From positions 14,956 to 78,955 of the forward strand of contig NMRB01000570.1 in NCBI GenBank assembly GCA_002633025.1: a stretch of DNA of 64,000 nt, written 5' to 3'. This DNA is from Notospermus geniculatus (Eukaryota > Nemertea > Pilidiophora > Heteronemertea > Lineidae). A model generated the notes under the pieces. That model made no database searches. It was not told the origin of the DNA and saw only the letters and a list, made by a program, of their open reading frames with translations. The position numbers and the translations under genes were made by a program. Below are positions 11,333-23,472 of the stretch, one piece after another (the first letter of the stretch is position 1; each line of letters begins with the position of its first letter).

Positions 11333-11940
11333 TTGTCCAAACAAGGCCATCGACTGCGTCTTTAGCCTTGTCCGAATCACGTCATCATTTGCGTTAATGC
11401 ATAAATTATAAATGAATCTGACCCCTGCTTGACCCCACCTCCGAGCCAATCACAACTCGTGAAGCAACTCGCCGTTGGGCACTTTCTCTTCTCTTCACGC
11501 ACGCATTTGCAACACGGATTTTGATTGGCACGTCGATTTGCCATCGCACACCGATGATTGGCTAAGGCTCTGAGCTCCTCAGAAGCGGGAAATGCGATGG
11601 ATTCAAACCAGGCTAGATGGCCGTCAGGCCAGATAGGCTGGTGATAGTCAGATGGCCTGGTTTGAATCCATCACATTTCCCGCTTCTGAGGAGCTCAGGG
11701 CCTCAGTCAATCATCGGTGTGCAAAGGCAAATAGACGTGCAAATCACAATCCGTGTTAGAAATGTGTGCGGGAAGACAAAAGAAAGTGCCGAACGACGAT
11801 TTGTTTCACGAGAGTTCTGATTGGCTCGGAGGCGGGGTCAAGTAGGGGTCAGATTCATTAATAATTTATGAGTTAGCGCAAAAGATGACATGATTGGAAC
11901 AAGGCTAAAGACGCACAGTCGATGGCCTTGTTTGGACAAG
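11333..11940. mobile_element. Long inverted repeat, ~290-bp arms
   Basis: The left arm begins cttgtccaaacaaggccatc and runs to gatggattcaaaccaggc near 11,620. The right arm is its complement, from gcctggtttgaatccatc to gatggccttgtttggacaag. The two arms are roughly 85-90% similar by eye and are separated by about 30 bp. The spacing of bases in the arms (cctgcttgaccccacctccga, ggagctcag) is conserved throughout. No gene is present; a transcript would make a long dsRNA. Confidence 0.8.
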
Positions 11941-12394
11941 AAGGAAAAACCCGTCGGATGTCGCGTTTGAGGAAAGTGTTAATGGCCTTGGTGAACCCGC
12001 CCATTTCAATTGCTGAAATGTACTACGTAACAGGTAAACAGTAGCAGATCCAATGCTCAGGTGTAGCCTGGTTAATATTTCATGGGCCATTGCCCCTTTA
12101 CTTTCGTGGAGCCTTGTGAGCTGCTGCCCTCTATTTGGTTTAGCCCAAACTAAAGTCCTGACTGACATGACTGAGCACTGCGATATTAGTATACTTGCTT
12201 CCGCTTTGGAAATAGTCCCATGATGGGTAATTTTATTTCATGGTTATACTCTCGGAAGTTTCTATGTGATAGGGTGTTATCGATATCTTAAATAATATAC
12301 AGGTTTTTGGAAGGATTTACTATTCTTAAAGCATTCCTTATTATTTTTGAAGATTGGTCCTTTCTGACCATCTGGTGTTTTTATCTGGTGTGTA
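11941..12394. other. No gene recognised
   Basis: AT-rich intergenic sequence without a recognisable frame or repeat. A single N lies just downstream at 12,402. Confidence 0.4.
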
Positions 12395-12402
12395 TATATA
12401 NC

Positions 12403-12690
12403 GCCAGGTGGCGTAACCCGAAAGTCATCAAATGTGCTATAACTCAGGAACGACTTGACCCAGAGCGCTCAAATGTGCTATGTGGCTCCCTCTAGATGAC
12501 CTTTATGTGCATGTGAAGTTTTGGCCCGATCGGACATCCAATATGGCCGCCAGGTGGCATAACCCCCAAATCATTGAAGTCCTGCAACTTGGGAATGACT
12601 TGACCCAGATTGCTCACAACTGACATGCACCTCTCTCTGTCATTACACTATTATGTTCAAACGGGTGAGCACATGGTCCATGGACCATTT
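12403..12690 (+). repeat. Fragment of an interspersed repeat ending gtccatggaccat
   Basis: The blocks cgccaggtggc, atgacttgacccag, ctctctgtcattacactat and gagcacatggtccatggacc recur in the same order at 18,170-18,430, and the terminal block recurs inverted at 48,735-48,765. This is therefore one copy of a dispersed family. It starts right after the single N at 12,402. Confidence 0.65.
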
Positions 12691-12950
12691 TTCTGATAGC
12701 TATATGCATGAACTTTTAATTTAAGGATGTTAACATTGAATCCTCAGGGATGAACTTAGCCTACCAGAGTGATTTTTGCATGACCTACCCGCAATTTTCA
12801 GGTCTCTCTTTAGGGGTAGGGGAAATTAAAATGGCACTAACTCAGCAACCCTTGGTGCTATGCTATAATGGTAATTTAGTTGACCGGTGGGGGGGGGCAA
12901 GGTGGGCCTACCTAGCCCATGGACTATCAGTTCTTGGTTTGCTCCTTCAG

Positions 12951-13313
12951 TACGGTGGCCCAAAAGGGACATTTATTTCTCATCTTATATTTGTATTTTT
13001 TTCATACGTTTCTCCGTGGAATAAACTTTATTCCGTGGAGTAAACTTTTCTCCGCGTGGAGTAAACTTTTCTCCATGGAAATAAATTTATTCCGTGAAAT
13101 AAACTCTTTCTCCGCAGAAATCACGTGGCTTTACTCCACGCGGAGAAAAGTTCACTCCACGCGGAGAAGTTTACTCGATGCGGAGAAAAGTTTACTCCAC
13201 GGAGTAAAGTTATTTCCACGGAGAAAAGTTTACTCCACGTGGAGATAAGTTTATTTCACGGAGGAAACTATGAAAAAAAATAAAAAAATAAATGTCCCTT
13301 ATGGGCCACCGTA
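12951..13313. mobile_element. Foldback element with tacggtggccc ends, CTTCAG duplication
   Basis: The ends are tacggtggcccaaaagggac and its complement. The hexamer CTTCAG lies immediately outside on both sides (12,945-12,950 and 13,314-13,319). If the TIR is read one base further out, as gtacgg, a 4-bp TTCA duplication is equally consistent. The interior is a palindromic minisatellite of tccgtggagtaaactttt and its complement. Confidence 0.75.
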
Positions 13314-13604
13314 CTTCAGCCATGCACCACGTTAGAATCGTATCATAAAGGGTTTCAGATAGGCCTACACAATATACCACAGCTATTTGAGCTCGACGCG
13401 CTGGCCAAAATATAGAAGTAGTTTGTTGAAGTGCCGGTTTACGTATATGGCCTTCGATCTCTTAACGTATGGGCTTGAAAGCAAGTGCGCGAAGTGCTGA
13501 TATGTTTGTGTGTCTATTCCAGAGACTGAAAACCTGTTCAGGCAAGAGAGGGGGAAGTAAGTATCAGTTTCTGCCATTCCAGAGTGGTTACCGATCGCAC
13601 CGCA

Positions 13605-13727
13605 AGGGATAATGGGACGCCTAGTCTGGTTCCCTGACCTGCCGTATTGTGGCGCTGACTGATCGCCAATCAGTCAGCGCCATGATTCGGCAGGTCATGG
13701 AACCAGACTAATGTGACGCCCTAGCGG
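13605..13727. repeat. Compact hairpin, ~55-bp arms
   Basis: gggacgcctagtctggttcc and gacctgccg and ggcgctgactgat on the left are matched in inverted order on the right by atcagtcagcgcc, cggcaggtca and ggaaccagacta. The loop is only a few bases. It is probably a small MITE; a structured RNA is possible but nothing else supports it. Confidence 0.65.
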
Positions 13728-15980
13728 TGGAGCGGGAACCAATTCTATCATTGTTCACACCAGCGTCGAGTGCGAAAACATCGGAACCAATCAGAATACC
13801 TGTTCCTCACTAACGAGGAGAATGATTGGCTGATGGTAAAGGTCAGGGTTAGGGTCAGCCTTACATCATTACACAGAGGATGCATGCCTGATGATTAGCC
13901 CTACGCAAGCGACAGCACTCCCAGAACGAGGCCTTAAAATAAGGCAGCACATTAGGCCGTGAAAAAATTACATGTACTTGTTTCTGATTTCCCCGCGCAT
14001 GTGAATTTCCTGTCGCGTGTGTATTTTTTTTATTTTTTATTTTTTACTTTTTTAAATTTTTTCCAAGCTACCGGTTTATAAAATTGAGAAATGAAGTTCC
14101 AAAGCAGTGAAAACTAATTTGCACAGTTATTGAAGTGAACGTAGGCCTACAGCCCATGACTTCAAGGCTGGTGTGGAATTGATTGGCATAGGTTTTAGTC
14201 TCAAACTCAGGCGTCCCAAGCGGTTTTGACGATAGATTGAAAAATCCAGAAAAAAGTGATGTGCTAGGGCATGGGATAAGGAGGCAAGAGAAAATCTACT
14301 CTATCGAAGGCCAAGGATCAAACATGTTTGAAATTCGGCGTTTGCTGACACTAATTGACGCCGATAGGGGGAGCCTTTTTTATGTTCGTATCAGCACATC
14401 CTGCAATTGATCTTCTCAATTTCAGACCCTGCCTCTCAGCAGGTTCCGAATGCAAGCCGATGAAGGAACCCCGTTGTTGTCAGGGATGGGGATGCAAAAA
14501 TAAGGCAAAACGAGGCAAACCAGCGAAACTTCGTTGCTCACTCTAACGAGCTCTTACACTTGATTTCACTGTAGATAACAAAAATAAAGAGATAATCTAG
14601 AAAAATGAATATACATGTACATGTAGTTCTTGATTTCGTAAGAGCCGGGCTATCATTGTTGCATGGTCAGGATTCAGTTGCATCTAAAATACCTGCCTGT
14701 CGATAGAGAAGATTGGAGGAGTCCGCCTTCACTCGACACCATGGAGTGTTTGACCAATCCGCTCACATGTATCGGACTGCATGGCTGAGACGTTGGCTGT
14801 CGACAACTCGTGATTAACCAATCAAAGGCGTTTATTGGAGAGAAACAACCAATCATCTGGTCGCTCGCCAAGACTACGTCATCTTTCACTTACTAGTATA
14901 TTATATACATTTGGGGATTTCACTCTTTATATATCGCGAACAAGCTCGATGATGTTGAGAAGGCCTGAAGAAGAGCTTTGTGGCAGACACAATTGGTCAT
15001 ATGAAAGACTAGCAAATGCTTTTACTTCAGATTAGTAGCGTTGCCTAGTGCATTTGTATTGCGAAATTCAAGTAAAAGCATTTCCTATCTTTATTCATAT
15101 GACCCATGATCCACAGTTTGGCCTCTCTTCCCCCTTCTCCTTGTGCTCATCATTCGACGATCTGACCGCCTTCAACAGCCCGGGAACCCTGCAGGATTTT
15201 AGAAGCCTTTGCCCAACGCCCCGAAAAAGTGCGATCGATTTGGTAAAAAGTGACGACCGATGTCTATCGGAGTTTTTGAAATGAAGTTCGTTTAGTAAGT
15301 AAATGGAAGTAAAAAATCCTTTCCTGTGTAAGACCGGTGTTGATACATGTATCATGTATCATGGCAGCGGTCATTAATGTAGTTTATCGAGCTGTGATGC
15401 ATTGTGGGATATGGCAGAAACAACAAATGAACAATCCCCTGGATTTTCCTCCAATGAACGGCAAGTCCGTAAAGACAGGTAGGATCTGGTGCAATAACTT
15501 AGCTGACCTACACGTGGCTGAGTTTACGAGCCTGACCTCACTTCACCATAATCAGTGCCAGATATAGGCCTAGAGCTCAACAGCTGGCTAAATGTTTACC
15601 ATGGATTTCATGCAGGACTGCATTTGAAGAGAACATCCGTAGCTGCATCGAAGTTTTGATACCTGTTTTGATGGAGTATAAGTTGTTAAATTGTTACTCT
15701 GGCGAAGTCTTGTTTGAATAATTCCACTGGTAAGTGGTGGTCAAGCGGCCAAGTTAGATACCTAAATTTGCTGGATTTTGATCCACCAAAGGCTTAATCC
15801 TCACCCCAGTCCCGAGTGAGGGTTACAACCCTAATCAAACCTTGATGAGGGTTCACAACTTTCGCGTCGGATCTCTGTGGGTATGACACGGTGTTTTAAG
15901 GAACTGATGTCCCTTATGGATTAAGCTACATGTGTATTGTGTCTATATTCGTCAAGAGTCCCCTCCACAATTTTAACTCC
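13728..15980. other. No gene recognised
   Basis: About 2.2 kb without recognisable coding sequence on either strand. Visible elements are a T-rich run near 14,030-14,060 and an inverted pair (agcaaatgcttttactt / aagtaaaagcatttcct) at about 15,012-15,085. A related sequence lies near 37,415-37,510. Confidence 0.45.
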
Positions 15981-15984
15981 CACA

Positions 15985-16173
15985 GTGGGTTTTAACCATA
16001 GAGAAGTCAGAACAAATTCTAATGGCATGAAACCAATGGATTTACTCCAGAACATGGCCTAGAATACGTGAAAACCGGAAAAAATCTGTTGGGAAATTTT
16101 TGTGAAATACATGTGTTTTTCAAATTCATGTACATTTTCCTGTACATTTATGTACGTACAAAGTATATGGCAA
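15985..16173. repeat. Left member of a ~190-bp inverted pair (partner 32,763-32,948)
   Basis: The sequence from gtgggttttaaccatagag to tgtacgtacaaagtatatg matches the reverse complement of 32,763-32,948 at roughly 85-90%. Shared blocks include aatggcatgaaaccaatg, ctccagaacatggcct and ttttcaaattcatgtacatt. The pair flanks the interrupted reverse-transcriptase sequence. Either both are copies of one dispersed repeat or they are arms of an older element. Confidence 0.7.
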
Positions 16174-16218
16174 AGTACTACCCGTAGTTTCTATTTTCAG
16201 CACATTTCCCATCCAGAA

Positions 16219-16390
16219 CTCATGCTGTTATTGACCATGTGGTCATTCACCAGGATAGTGTTAGGAAACTTTTGTTAAACCTTGACTCATCTAAACAGGG
16301 CGGCGAAGATGGGATTACCAACCGCTTACTGAAATTAGTTGCCTCGTCGATAGACAAACCTCTTTGTGAACTTTTTATAGAACGATGTGT
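16219..16390 (+). pseudogene. Non-LTR reverse transcriptase fragment (N-terminal side)
   Basis: The frame reads HAVIDHVVIHQDSVRKLLL, then NLDSSKQGGEDGITNRLLKL and PLCELFIERC. This matches the start of LINE reverse transcriptase domains, where a (K)xxGxDGIxxRLLK motif is followed by PLxxLF. It ends abruptly after about 57 codons. It lies on the same strand as the RT pieces at 18,432-18,477 and 31,923-32,320 and is probably the same retrotransposon, interrupted by the repeat at 16,680-18,431 with loss of the middle of the domain. Confidence 0.65.
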
Positions 16391-16679
16391 ATATGTGCAC
16401 ACACTGTACTACTGTTCACACTCCTCCATACAGTAGCGGCCCACACGTCTTAAATTTGTTTGGAGTCACTCTCCACGCCAAGTTCAGTCCATCCTACCAG
16501 GGCCGTAGCTAGCTTTTTTTCGCCAGGGGGCATTTTAAGCAGATGAGCTCAACCAACGGACGTGGGCTTCGCCTCCCGGCACCGAAGCGGCCGGTTTTGC
16601 GGGGTGTATGGCGGACCTCCCCCTAATATTTGAAATTAGATGCTCTGAGATGCGATTTGAGGTTTTATCCCATTTTTAG

Positions 16680-18431
16680 CTCACTCGTGAGCTATAGCCA
16701 TCACGCGGTGTCCGTCGTCCGTCGTCGTCGTCGTCCGTTAGCAGGGCACGTTTTGTAACCGCTGGGGCTATTGATCTGAAACTTGGTACACATATAATAA
16801 TAATAATAATAATAATTTATTCATTTTATAGTGCTAAAATCAATGTATAAGACATTTTCTAAGCACTTGACAGAAATTTAAAACATTGATTTAAGAATTT
16901 AAAACAATGTGCATAAAACTCATTTTAACCCATTTCAAAGTGCCTTTTAAAAAATATGCCTTTTTAAAAAATATGCCTTTTAAAAAGTGCCTTTTTAAAA
17001 ATATACCCCTAGGTCAAATGACCTATGACACCCAATTTCGGTCCGATCTGATTCCTGGCTTGGCCACCAGGGGGGATAAACCGAAAACCTTTAAAGTGCA
17101 GTTTCGCCTTAACCGTTGATCGGATCATCACCAAATGTTTATGGTGGGTACATCTTATGAGGATACACGACATATCACCCGGGTTTTTGATTTGACCTAA
17201 TTTTCAAGGTCACAGAGGTCAAAGTTCGAAATTTCATTGTCGGGTGGCACGTTTCGTGGCTATTTGTCCTGGATTGTTCAAATTGGGTGTGATGATGTAT
17301 CTAGGTACCCTGTATGTCTGTGGCGGATTTCGGTCCGATCGGACTTCAAGGACGGCCACCAGGTGGTGGCTATCTTGGAAATTGAGCATTGGACCATAGC
17401 TCAATAACTATTGGGGCTAGAATGTTCTGAACTTGAACAAGTATGTATCTTTGTAGCCTTCATGTGTACAGCAAATTTCAGCGTGATCGGACTTCACAGA
17501 CCGCTGCCAGGCAGCCATTTTGGAAAATGCAACTTTGACTTGTGTGACTGATAAATGTCGTTCAACTTGAAAACCCGTATGATATATCATGCATCTGCAT
17601 TAGATGTACCTACAATAAAAATTTGGTGATGATCCGTCGAATAATAAGTTAGTTATTGCACTTTTTGTGCATTCCAATTCAAATGGAGCCATCTAGTGAC
17701 TATTCAATGAACCACAGACACACAGAGACCAAGGTGGGGTCAGTCAGTACAGTGACCATGGTAACAGGTAGGCCTCAGCAATGACATTCAGTTCTAGCAG
17801 TGTTCACCATGTTCACTGGTTATGTGACTGTTATTAGGCCTAGGCCTGTGCTGATTGCTGTGTGAGGGGGATCTGATGATGTTGCCTTTGTTTGGACAGG
17901 TAGGAGGACCAGCCCTAGGCTTTGGGTTTTTGACACCTTCTTGGCCTACAAATGTAGGCCCTAACGTTAGTAGGCCTAGGTTATCAACTCATAGGCCTAC
18001 AATCATGATCAGTCAAAGACTTTGATGGGCCCAATCTAGGCCTAGGGCCTATACGCCCCCCCCAATAGTGGTACCAGTATTTTGATGGCAATGCAGTTCA
18101 AATGCCTAGGCCTAGGCCTACACTTGAAGCTAATGCAGGTCATCTGTTCTTCTGGGACATTAACCCTAACCAAGTTTCGGTCCGATTCGATTCTTAGCTT
18201 GGCCTCCAGGTGGCCAAAAACAAGTACTGCAACTTGGGAATGACTTGCCCCAGATGTTCGCTCATCCTCTCTCTGTCATTACACTATGTCAACGAGTGAG
18301 CACATGGTCCATGGACCATTTCATTTTTAAATTTTGCTATTGGGAATGACTTGCCCCAGATGTTCGCTCATCCTCTCTCTGTCATTACACTATGTCAACG
18401 AGTGAGCACATGGTCCATGGACCATTTCATT
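16680..18431 (+). repeat. 1.7-kb interspersed repeat with tandem sub-units
   Basis: It starts agctcactcgtgagctatag, a palindromic end, followed by a ccgtcgtccgtcgtcg run, a TAA microsatellite near 16,796 and repeated blocks such as tttcggtccgatc, ccaccaggtgg and aaaatttggtgatgatccg. It ends in a doubled gagcacatggtccatggacc motif at about 18,297 and 18,406. The same blocks occur in inverted order at 48,720-50,360, and a fragment is at 12,403. No protein is encoded. Confidence 0.65.
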
Positions 18432-18477
18432 AGATTGCTGGTGCCTTCGATGCCATACCTCATCAATTATTACTACA
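18432..18477 (+). pseudogene. RT fragment flanking the CACTA element (left side of split codon run)
   Basis: In the frame gcc ttc gat gcc ata cct cat caa, this encodes AGAFDAIPHQLLL and ends ...cta ca at the left border of the CACTA transposon. AFD is catalytic motif A of reverse transcriptase. The reading frame continues at 31,923 with ...HKLESYGIKG once the transposon and one CA are disregarded. Confidence 0.85.
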
Positions 18478-18690
18478 CACTCTTAGAAATAAAGGTTTTC
18501 TAAGGGTTTTTCCGAAAAACCTTTAGGGTTTTTCAGCTTTAAGGTTTTTCAAAAAACCGTATATGGTTTTTCAGGAAATCCCTAGGGTTTTCTAGCTTTA
18601 AGGTTTTTCAAAACACCTCACATGGTTTTTCAGGGCGTAAAGGTTTTCCAAAAAACCGCTAAAGGTTTTTGAACTTGGGACTTTTTGCTT
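18478..18690 (+). repeat. Left subterminal repeats of the CACTA element
   Basis: About eight copies of a 10-14-bp motif of the form aaggtttttc(a)aaaaacc follow the CACTCTTAG terminus. They are presumably transposase binding sites, by analogy with other CACTA elements. Confidence 0.8.
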
Positions 18691-19616
18691 CTAAAAACAG
18701 GTCACCCATGCGGCTTTCCCCCGTATGTCATTACATCTAGTTGTGACCATGACCTTTGTCAACTTCCGGCTCATGTTCACAAAGTTGCATGAGATACGCC
18801 TATATGATGCATACAGGCCTATCAAAGTGGCCCCAACACCTGACAAAAGTTGCAAATAGCAAAGCTTGATTGATGCATGCCTTTATTACCTCCTTTTCAG
18901 GATTGGAAATGATAAAGCAAAACGCCAATCTCCAGAATTCACAAATTTTCGACCCCAACCGGGGTCTTTTTCAAGTGGAACTTTGATTGGATTGGAAAGT
19001 ATCAATTTGGCAAGATATCAATTCAAGATATCAATTCGAACGTTGTAAAACATCCGCAGAGATGAAAAGTGATCAGTCAAATTCTTCTAATTCTATATAA
19101 ACATGGACCAATGTTTGATCCGATGCCACTAATATCCGTCACAGGATGAGAACTGCTGCAGATGTTCAACTTGAGATGAAGTTGATATTGGCCTTGCACT
19201 TAATTGGTTGTGTGGCATGTGTGGGGAATCCTTGCAAAATCCGACCCTCTTAGCCCTTGCCAGTCAGGCGAAATCCTCCACCAACAGTGCTGGAATTTAG
19301 CTGGAATGCAGCGAGTGTGCGGTGACACATGTCGGTTGTCAAACTTAATTAGAAACTAATGTTTCTGGCTGATGTCTACTCCCTGCACGCTGCATGAGAC
19401 ATGAACAGCAATTGATTTTCCCGAAAAAAAATTCACACAATTGCCGGGGGGGGGGGCATTTGCCCCATGCTACGGGCCTGTCCATAGCATCCACCACTCA
19501 CACAGACCTTCCCACAACTTCATCCATCGAATACTAGTGCATCCATAGGCCTACACACAACCCTGAACTAAAAAAAATTGAAATTGAAAACCAATGCCTG
19601 TGTTTTAGGACTATCA

Positions 19617-20117
19617 TATTGTATCTGTTAGTGTTACTCCGGTGTGATTAATCTCGCAAGTTGACAGCTACTTGTGATAGCGGGGACATGGCACACGTCT
19701 TTAATTGACAACACTGGTGTCTGAAATTCCTTGAATTCTTTGATGAAAGTACCTCGGAGCTTTTCCATAGACTGTATTGTATCTGTTAGTGTTACTCCGG
19801 TGTGATTAATCTCGCAAGTTGACAGCTACTTGTGATAGCGGGGACATGGCACACGTCTTTAATTGACAACACTGGTGTCTGAAATTCGTTGAATTCTTTG
19901 ATGAAAGTACCTCGGAGCTTTTCCATAGACTGGTTACGGTGTCTCGATATTTATTCAATTCCCGGGACCAGAAACCCGCTGAAAACTTCACGGACTACTT
20001 AACGGAATTGAAAACCCTACTGAAAGGACATGGCACACGTCTTTAATTGACAACACTGGTGTCTGAAATTCCTTGAATTCTTTGAGGAAAGTACCTCGGA
20101 GCTTTTCCATAGACTGT
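19617..20117 (+). repeat. 158-bp tandem duplication plus a 90-bp third copy
   Basis: The block starting tattgtatctgttagtgtta and ending cggagcttttccatagactg occurs at 19,617-19,774 and 19,775-19,932, almost identical. Its second half recurs at about 20,026-20,117. It lies inside the CACTA element. There is no coding potential. Confidence 0.85.
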
Positions 20118-20179
20118 TGCGATGGGATCGGTTTTCATGGTTCTCTAGTACTCAAATCACAAACGTCGAATAGAGTACT

Positions 20180-21075
20180 GGCATATCTTTTCCGAGTCTA
20201 ATTTCACACTGATCTAAGTTTAACATCAGACCAGTCAAAAATAAAGGTCACAATGACAAAGTTTCAATATGTAAATGACCCATCAAGAGAGGTTATGATC
20301 TCTGGATACTGAATGAAAAATAAAGTAAATAAAATAGTAAAGTAAAGAAAAGTGAAATATAATATAACATAATACAGTATAAAATAAAATAAATGAAATG
20401 GAATAAAATAAATAAAATAAAATAAAATAAATAATAAAATAAAATAATAAAATAAAATAAAATAAAAATAAATAAAATAAAATAAGATAAAATAAAATAA
20501 AATAAAATAAAATAAAATAAAACAAAATAAAATAAAATAAAATAAAATACTGAATGAAAAATGATAATGCAAAATGATCTCTGGATAAGGTCACAAGTTT
20601 TCTAGAAACTGGGTGTTTTCCCAAGAAAACTTCGCACTAATCCTTTGTCAGTCAAACGTAAAGGTCACAATGGCAAAGTTTCAATGGAAATGATCCATCC
20701 AGTACGGATATTTAAGCAAAATTAACTTTTAATATTTTTTGAGATTGAGCTGTGGAAAAAGTCATTATTTTCTAGACAGCAGATCCTTTCCCAACAAAAC
20801 TTCACACTAATCCTTTGTCAGTCAAACCTAAAGGTCACAATGGCAAAGTTTTAATGGAAATGACCCATCCAGTACGAATATTTAAGCAAAATTAACTTTC
20901 AACGTTTTTAAAGAATGATCTCTGGATAAAGTCATTATTTTCTAGAAACCAGATCTTTTCCCAGCAAAACTTCACACTAATCATCAACCAGTCAAACATG
21001 AAGGTCACATTGACAAAGTTTCACTAGAAATGACCAATCTGGTGAGCTTATTTAAGCAAAAGTAACTTTTACAAT
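20180..21075 (+). repeat. ~170-bp tandem repeats with an AAAATA microsatellite
   Basis: Four diverged copies share ttttctagaaac, tttcacactaatc, accagtcaaa, aaggtcacaatggcaaagtt and atttaagcaaaa(t/g)taac. A run of aaaataaaat units at about 20,312-20,560 separates the first copy from the others. The 102- and 113-codon minus-strand frames here translate the A/T run. Confidence 0.75.
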
Positions 21076-22199
21076 TTTGCCCGACATTTTGGCCATTAAA
21101 GTCAACATTTTTCCTTCTGACCCATGCCCAATACATTATATACACCCAACATACATAATGTACGGAGCTTGGAGTACAATACTCTTTAGGGGTGTTAATA
21201 ACGTAATTGTTTTCCGAACTATTTTTAGATTCAAAAGCGTCTCTTAGAGAATTGCATAATCAGATAATATGGTGTTCAGCTCAGAATTGCCACACGTGCT
21301 TATGTTTACATCTCGTTCTCTATCGCGTGATTTAACGTTTTTGCCGTGCGTCAAACTCGTCCCCAGTGGGTTTACGTTCCTACAACACCACTGGAAAGGG
21401 CTGACGACTTCAGGAATACTGCGCATGCGCGATATACTAATTTATGAGCCGAATCACACTGAGCTGGCACCCGCGGCATGATGTTCCCAACTAAACTATT
21501 CGTTTGAAATTGCTCTAATACTCAAACAACTTCGTGTTTTGGGTGTATTATATGACTCTTTAGGCATATATGATATTTTTCAGTCATCGAAGAACGAAAT
21601 ATTGTGGGAAACAGACATTTTGGCACGCTGCCAGCGGTTGACCAGAAATTTTGGTCAGGTCGCAGCCCTTTCCAGAGATATCCTCGGATGAGGTAGATCT
21701 GGGTACGAGATTGGCCGTGCGTATGCGCGGCCATTTTGAAAGCGTACAGTGTTGTACACGTAGGTCTCATGTCATATTTTCATACTCTAAGCAAGAAATA
21801 AGTCACATGAAGTTGATCATCAGGGTAAAATCAGCGATGAATTGGTCAGAGAATTGCCAGGTAAGTGAACAAAGTCCAGAAAATGAAAAGGAATCGCTTT
21901 ATTTATCAGTGTTTATAAAGCCAACCCAGCCAGTTGACCAGTCCAAGCATGCAAGCGTTCAGTGCACACACATGACATACAATGTACATGCATAGGCTAC
22001 ATGCACATGGACATGCATAGGCCTACCATGCATACTGTAGGCTAGCTTAGCCTAAGGTAGCTAGAGGCCTAGGCCTATGCCGCCGGGATGGTCACTGGTG
22101 CACTTGCATGCAATGCACCGTGTGCATGAGTGCGTGGACAGTGCAAATAGCATGCATGTGGTGGATTTTTGAAAAATTAAAGCCTTTTTGAAAGGCCGG

Positions 22200-23128
22200 G
22201 GCTATTCGTACCGTGACGGTGCAAATAACGCCAAACCAGATCTTATTCGTACCGTGACGGTGTGAATAGTGCGCCGTCGGTTCTTATTCGTACCGTGACG
22301 GTGTGAATAGTGCGCTGCCAGTTCTTATTCGTACCGTGATGGTGTGAATAGTGCAGGAATAGCTCTTTTATTTACACCGTCACGGTGAGAACAGTGCGGG
22401 GAGAATGATTATTCGTACCGTGATGTATAATTTCTGCACCGTACCTCGGTAACTCGGACAGTGCGACTGTGGGCAGCAGATCTAAAATGATATTTTAGCC
22501 TGGGCAATTTTTTTCCTTTGACGGGCCCGCGGGGTCCAGTGACCCCATCTTTCACAGTTAATGATGAAATGTTGGCCTCTGCTGTCTGATGATAAAATAT
22601 TTTTCATAGGCCTAGTAGGGCTAGGCCCTAATTATTTTTTTAAAAAATTTGACTCAAGAATTACGCAGTTCTCCGTTTTCCGACAGTCACACGAATCGAT
22701 ATCACGATATCGAAAAAAGACGAAAAGAAGAATAAAAGGAGGTGAAAAAAGAACTAAAAGAAAAGAAGAACCAAAAGAAAATAAAAGAAAAACTGTCATG
22801 ACGGGGCTCGAACCCGCGGCCTTTTGTTTGATAACCACCCACGCAAACCACTCGGCCACTGAGGCTCATGCTACGATCTGTGGGGAATGATTAGATACTT
22901 TAGTAGGCCTACCTTGCCCAAAAGCATTGATTATAAAACTTTTTTTCCTGGCAGTGGTTATAAATTAACGTTTTCATCAAGAATATTGAAAAAAAATCCG
23001 GCATTGTGCGAGATGATACCGGTAACTTCATCTGGCATGCCTTGAATGAAGCTCTCTGATTGGCTGTTTACGACGGTGTGAATAAGATCTGGTTTGGCGT
23101 TATTTGCACCGTGACGGTACGAATAGCC
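22200..23128. mobile_element. TIR element with ACCGTGACGGT repeats and a tRNA-like core
   Basis: The ends are inverted copies of ggctattcgtaccgt(g/c)acgg followed by tgcaaataacgccaaaccag, about 46 bp in all. The palindrome accgtgacggt and variants recur at least six times in the left 260 bp, usually as ttattcgtaccgtgacggtg. A tRNA-like sequence is on the minus strand at 22,797-22,868. It is a non-autonomous element nested in the CACTA transposon; no target duplication is obvious. Confidence 0.7.
22797..22868 (-). other. tRNA-like SINE head (pol III A and B boxes)
   Basis: Read on the minus strand it begins gagcctcagtggccgagtgg, an exact A box tggccgagtgg, and ends with B box ggttcgagccc. The acceptor ends (gagcctc / gtcatga) do not pair and the anticodon arm is poor. 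It is therefore a tRNA-derived repeat head and not a working tRNA gene. Confidence 0.6.
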
Positions 23129-23408
23129 AGTGCGTTTTTGAAAACAGAGGAAATGTGTTGGCCCTAGGGATCAACACCAATATACGTGTATATAGGCCTA
23201 GTTCCCTCGGAATAATTTCAGTTTAAGAATGAGTGATTCGGTCTTGCTTCTGTCATTCCGCGCACACCGCCACCGGCCATTCACCAGCACCGACTCTGGG
23301 ACCCAGAGTGGGTAGCGTCATCATTACATTTACGTCACTCCAACCATGGAGGTATTCCAACGTGCCGTCGTTATTGCGTTGCATCATCTGGATGCCAGGG
23401 GGGGGGGG

Positions 23409-23471
23409 NNNNNNNNNNNNNNNNNNNNNNNNNNNNNNNNNNNNNNNNNNNNNNNNNNNNNNNNNNNNNNN
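23409..23471. other. Assembly gap (63 N)
   Basis: A run of N follows a poly-G tract and precedes a minisatellite. The gap length may be arbitrary. Confidence 0.98.
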
Positions 23472-23472
23472 C

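Noticed and set aside
19617-20117. Long terminal repeats of a retrotransposon
   Set aside because: The copies are directly adjacent with no internal domain, and lack TG...CA ends and a primer-binding site, so they are a tandem duplication.
20264-20624. Minus-strand frames rich in F, I, L and Y
   Set aside because: They translate an A/T-only microsatellite.
22797-22868. A functional tRNA gene
   Set aside because: A and B boxes are good but acceptor and anticodon stems do not pair; it lies inside a repeat. The same reasoning applies at 36,120, 36,284, 50,958 and 62,936.
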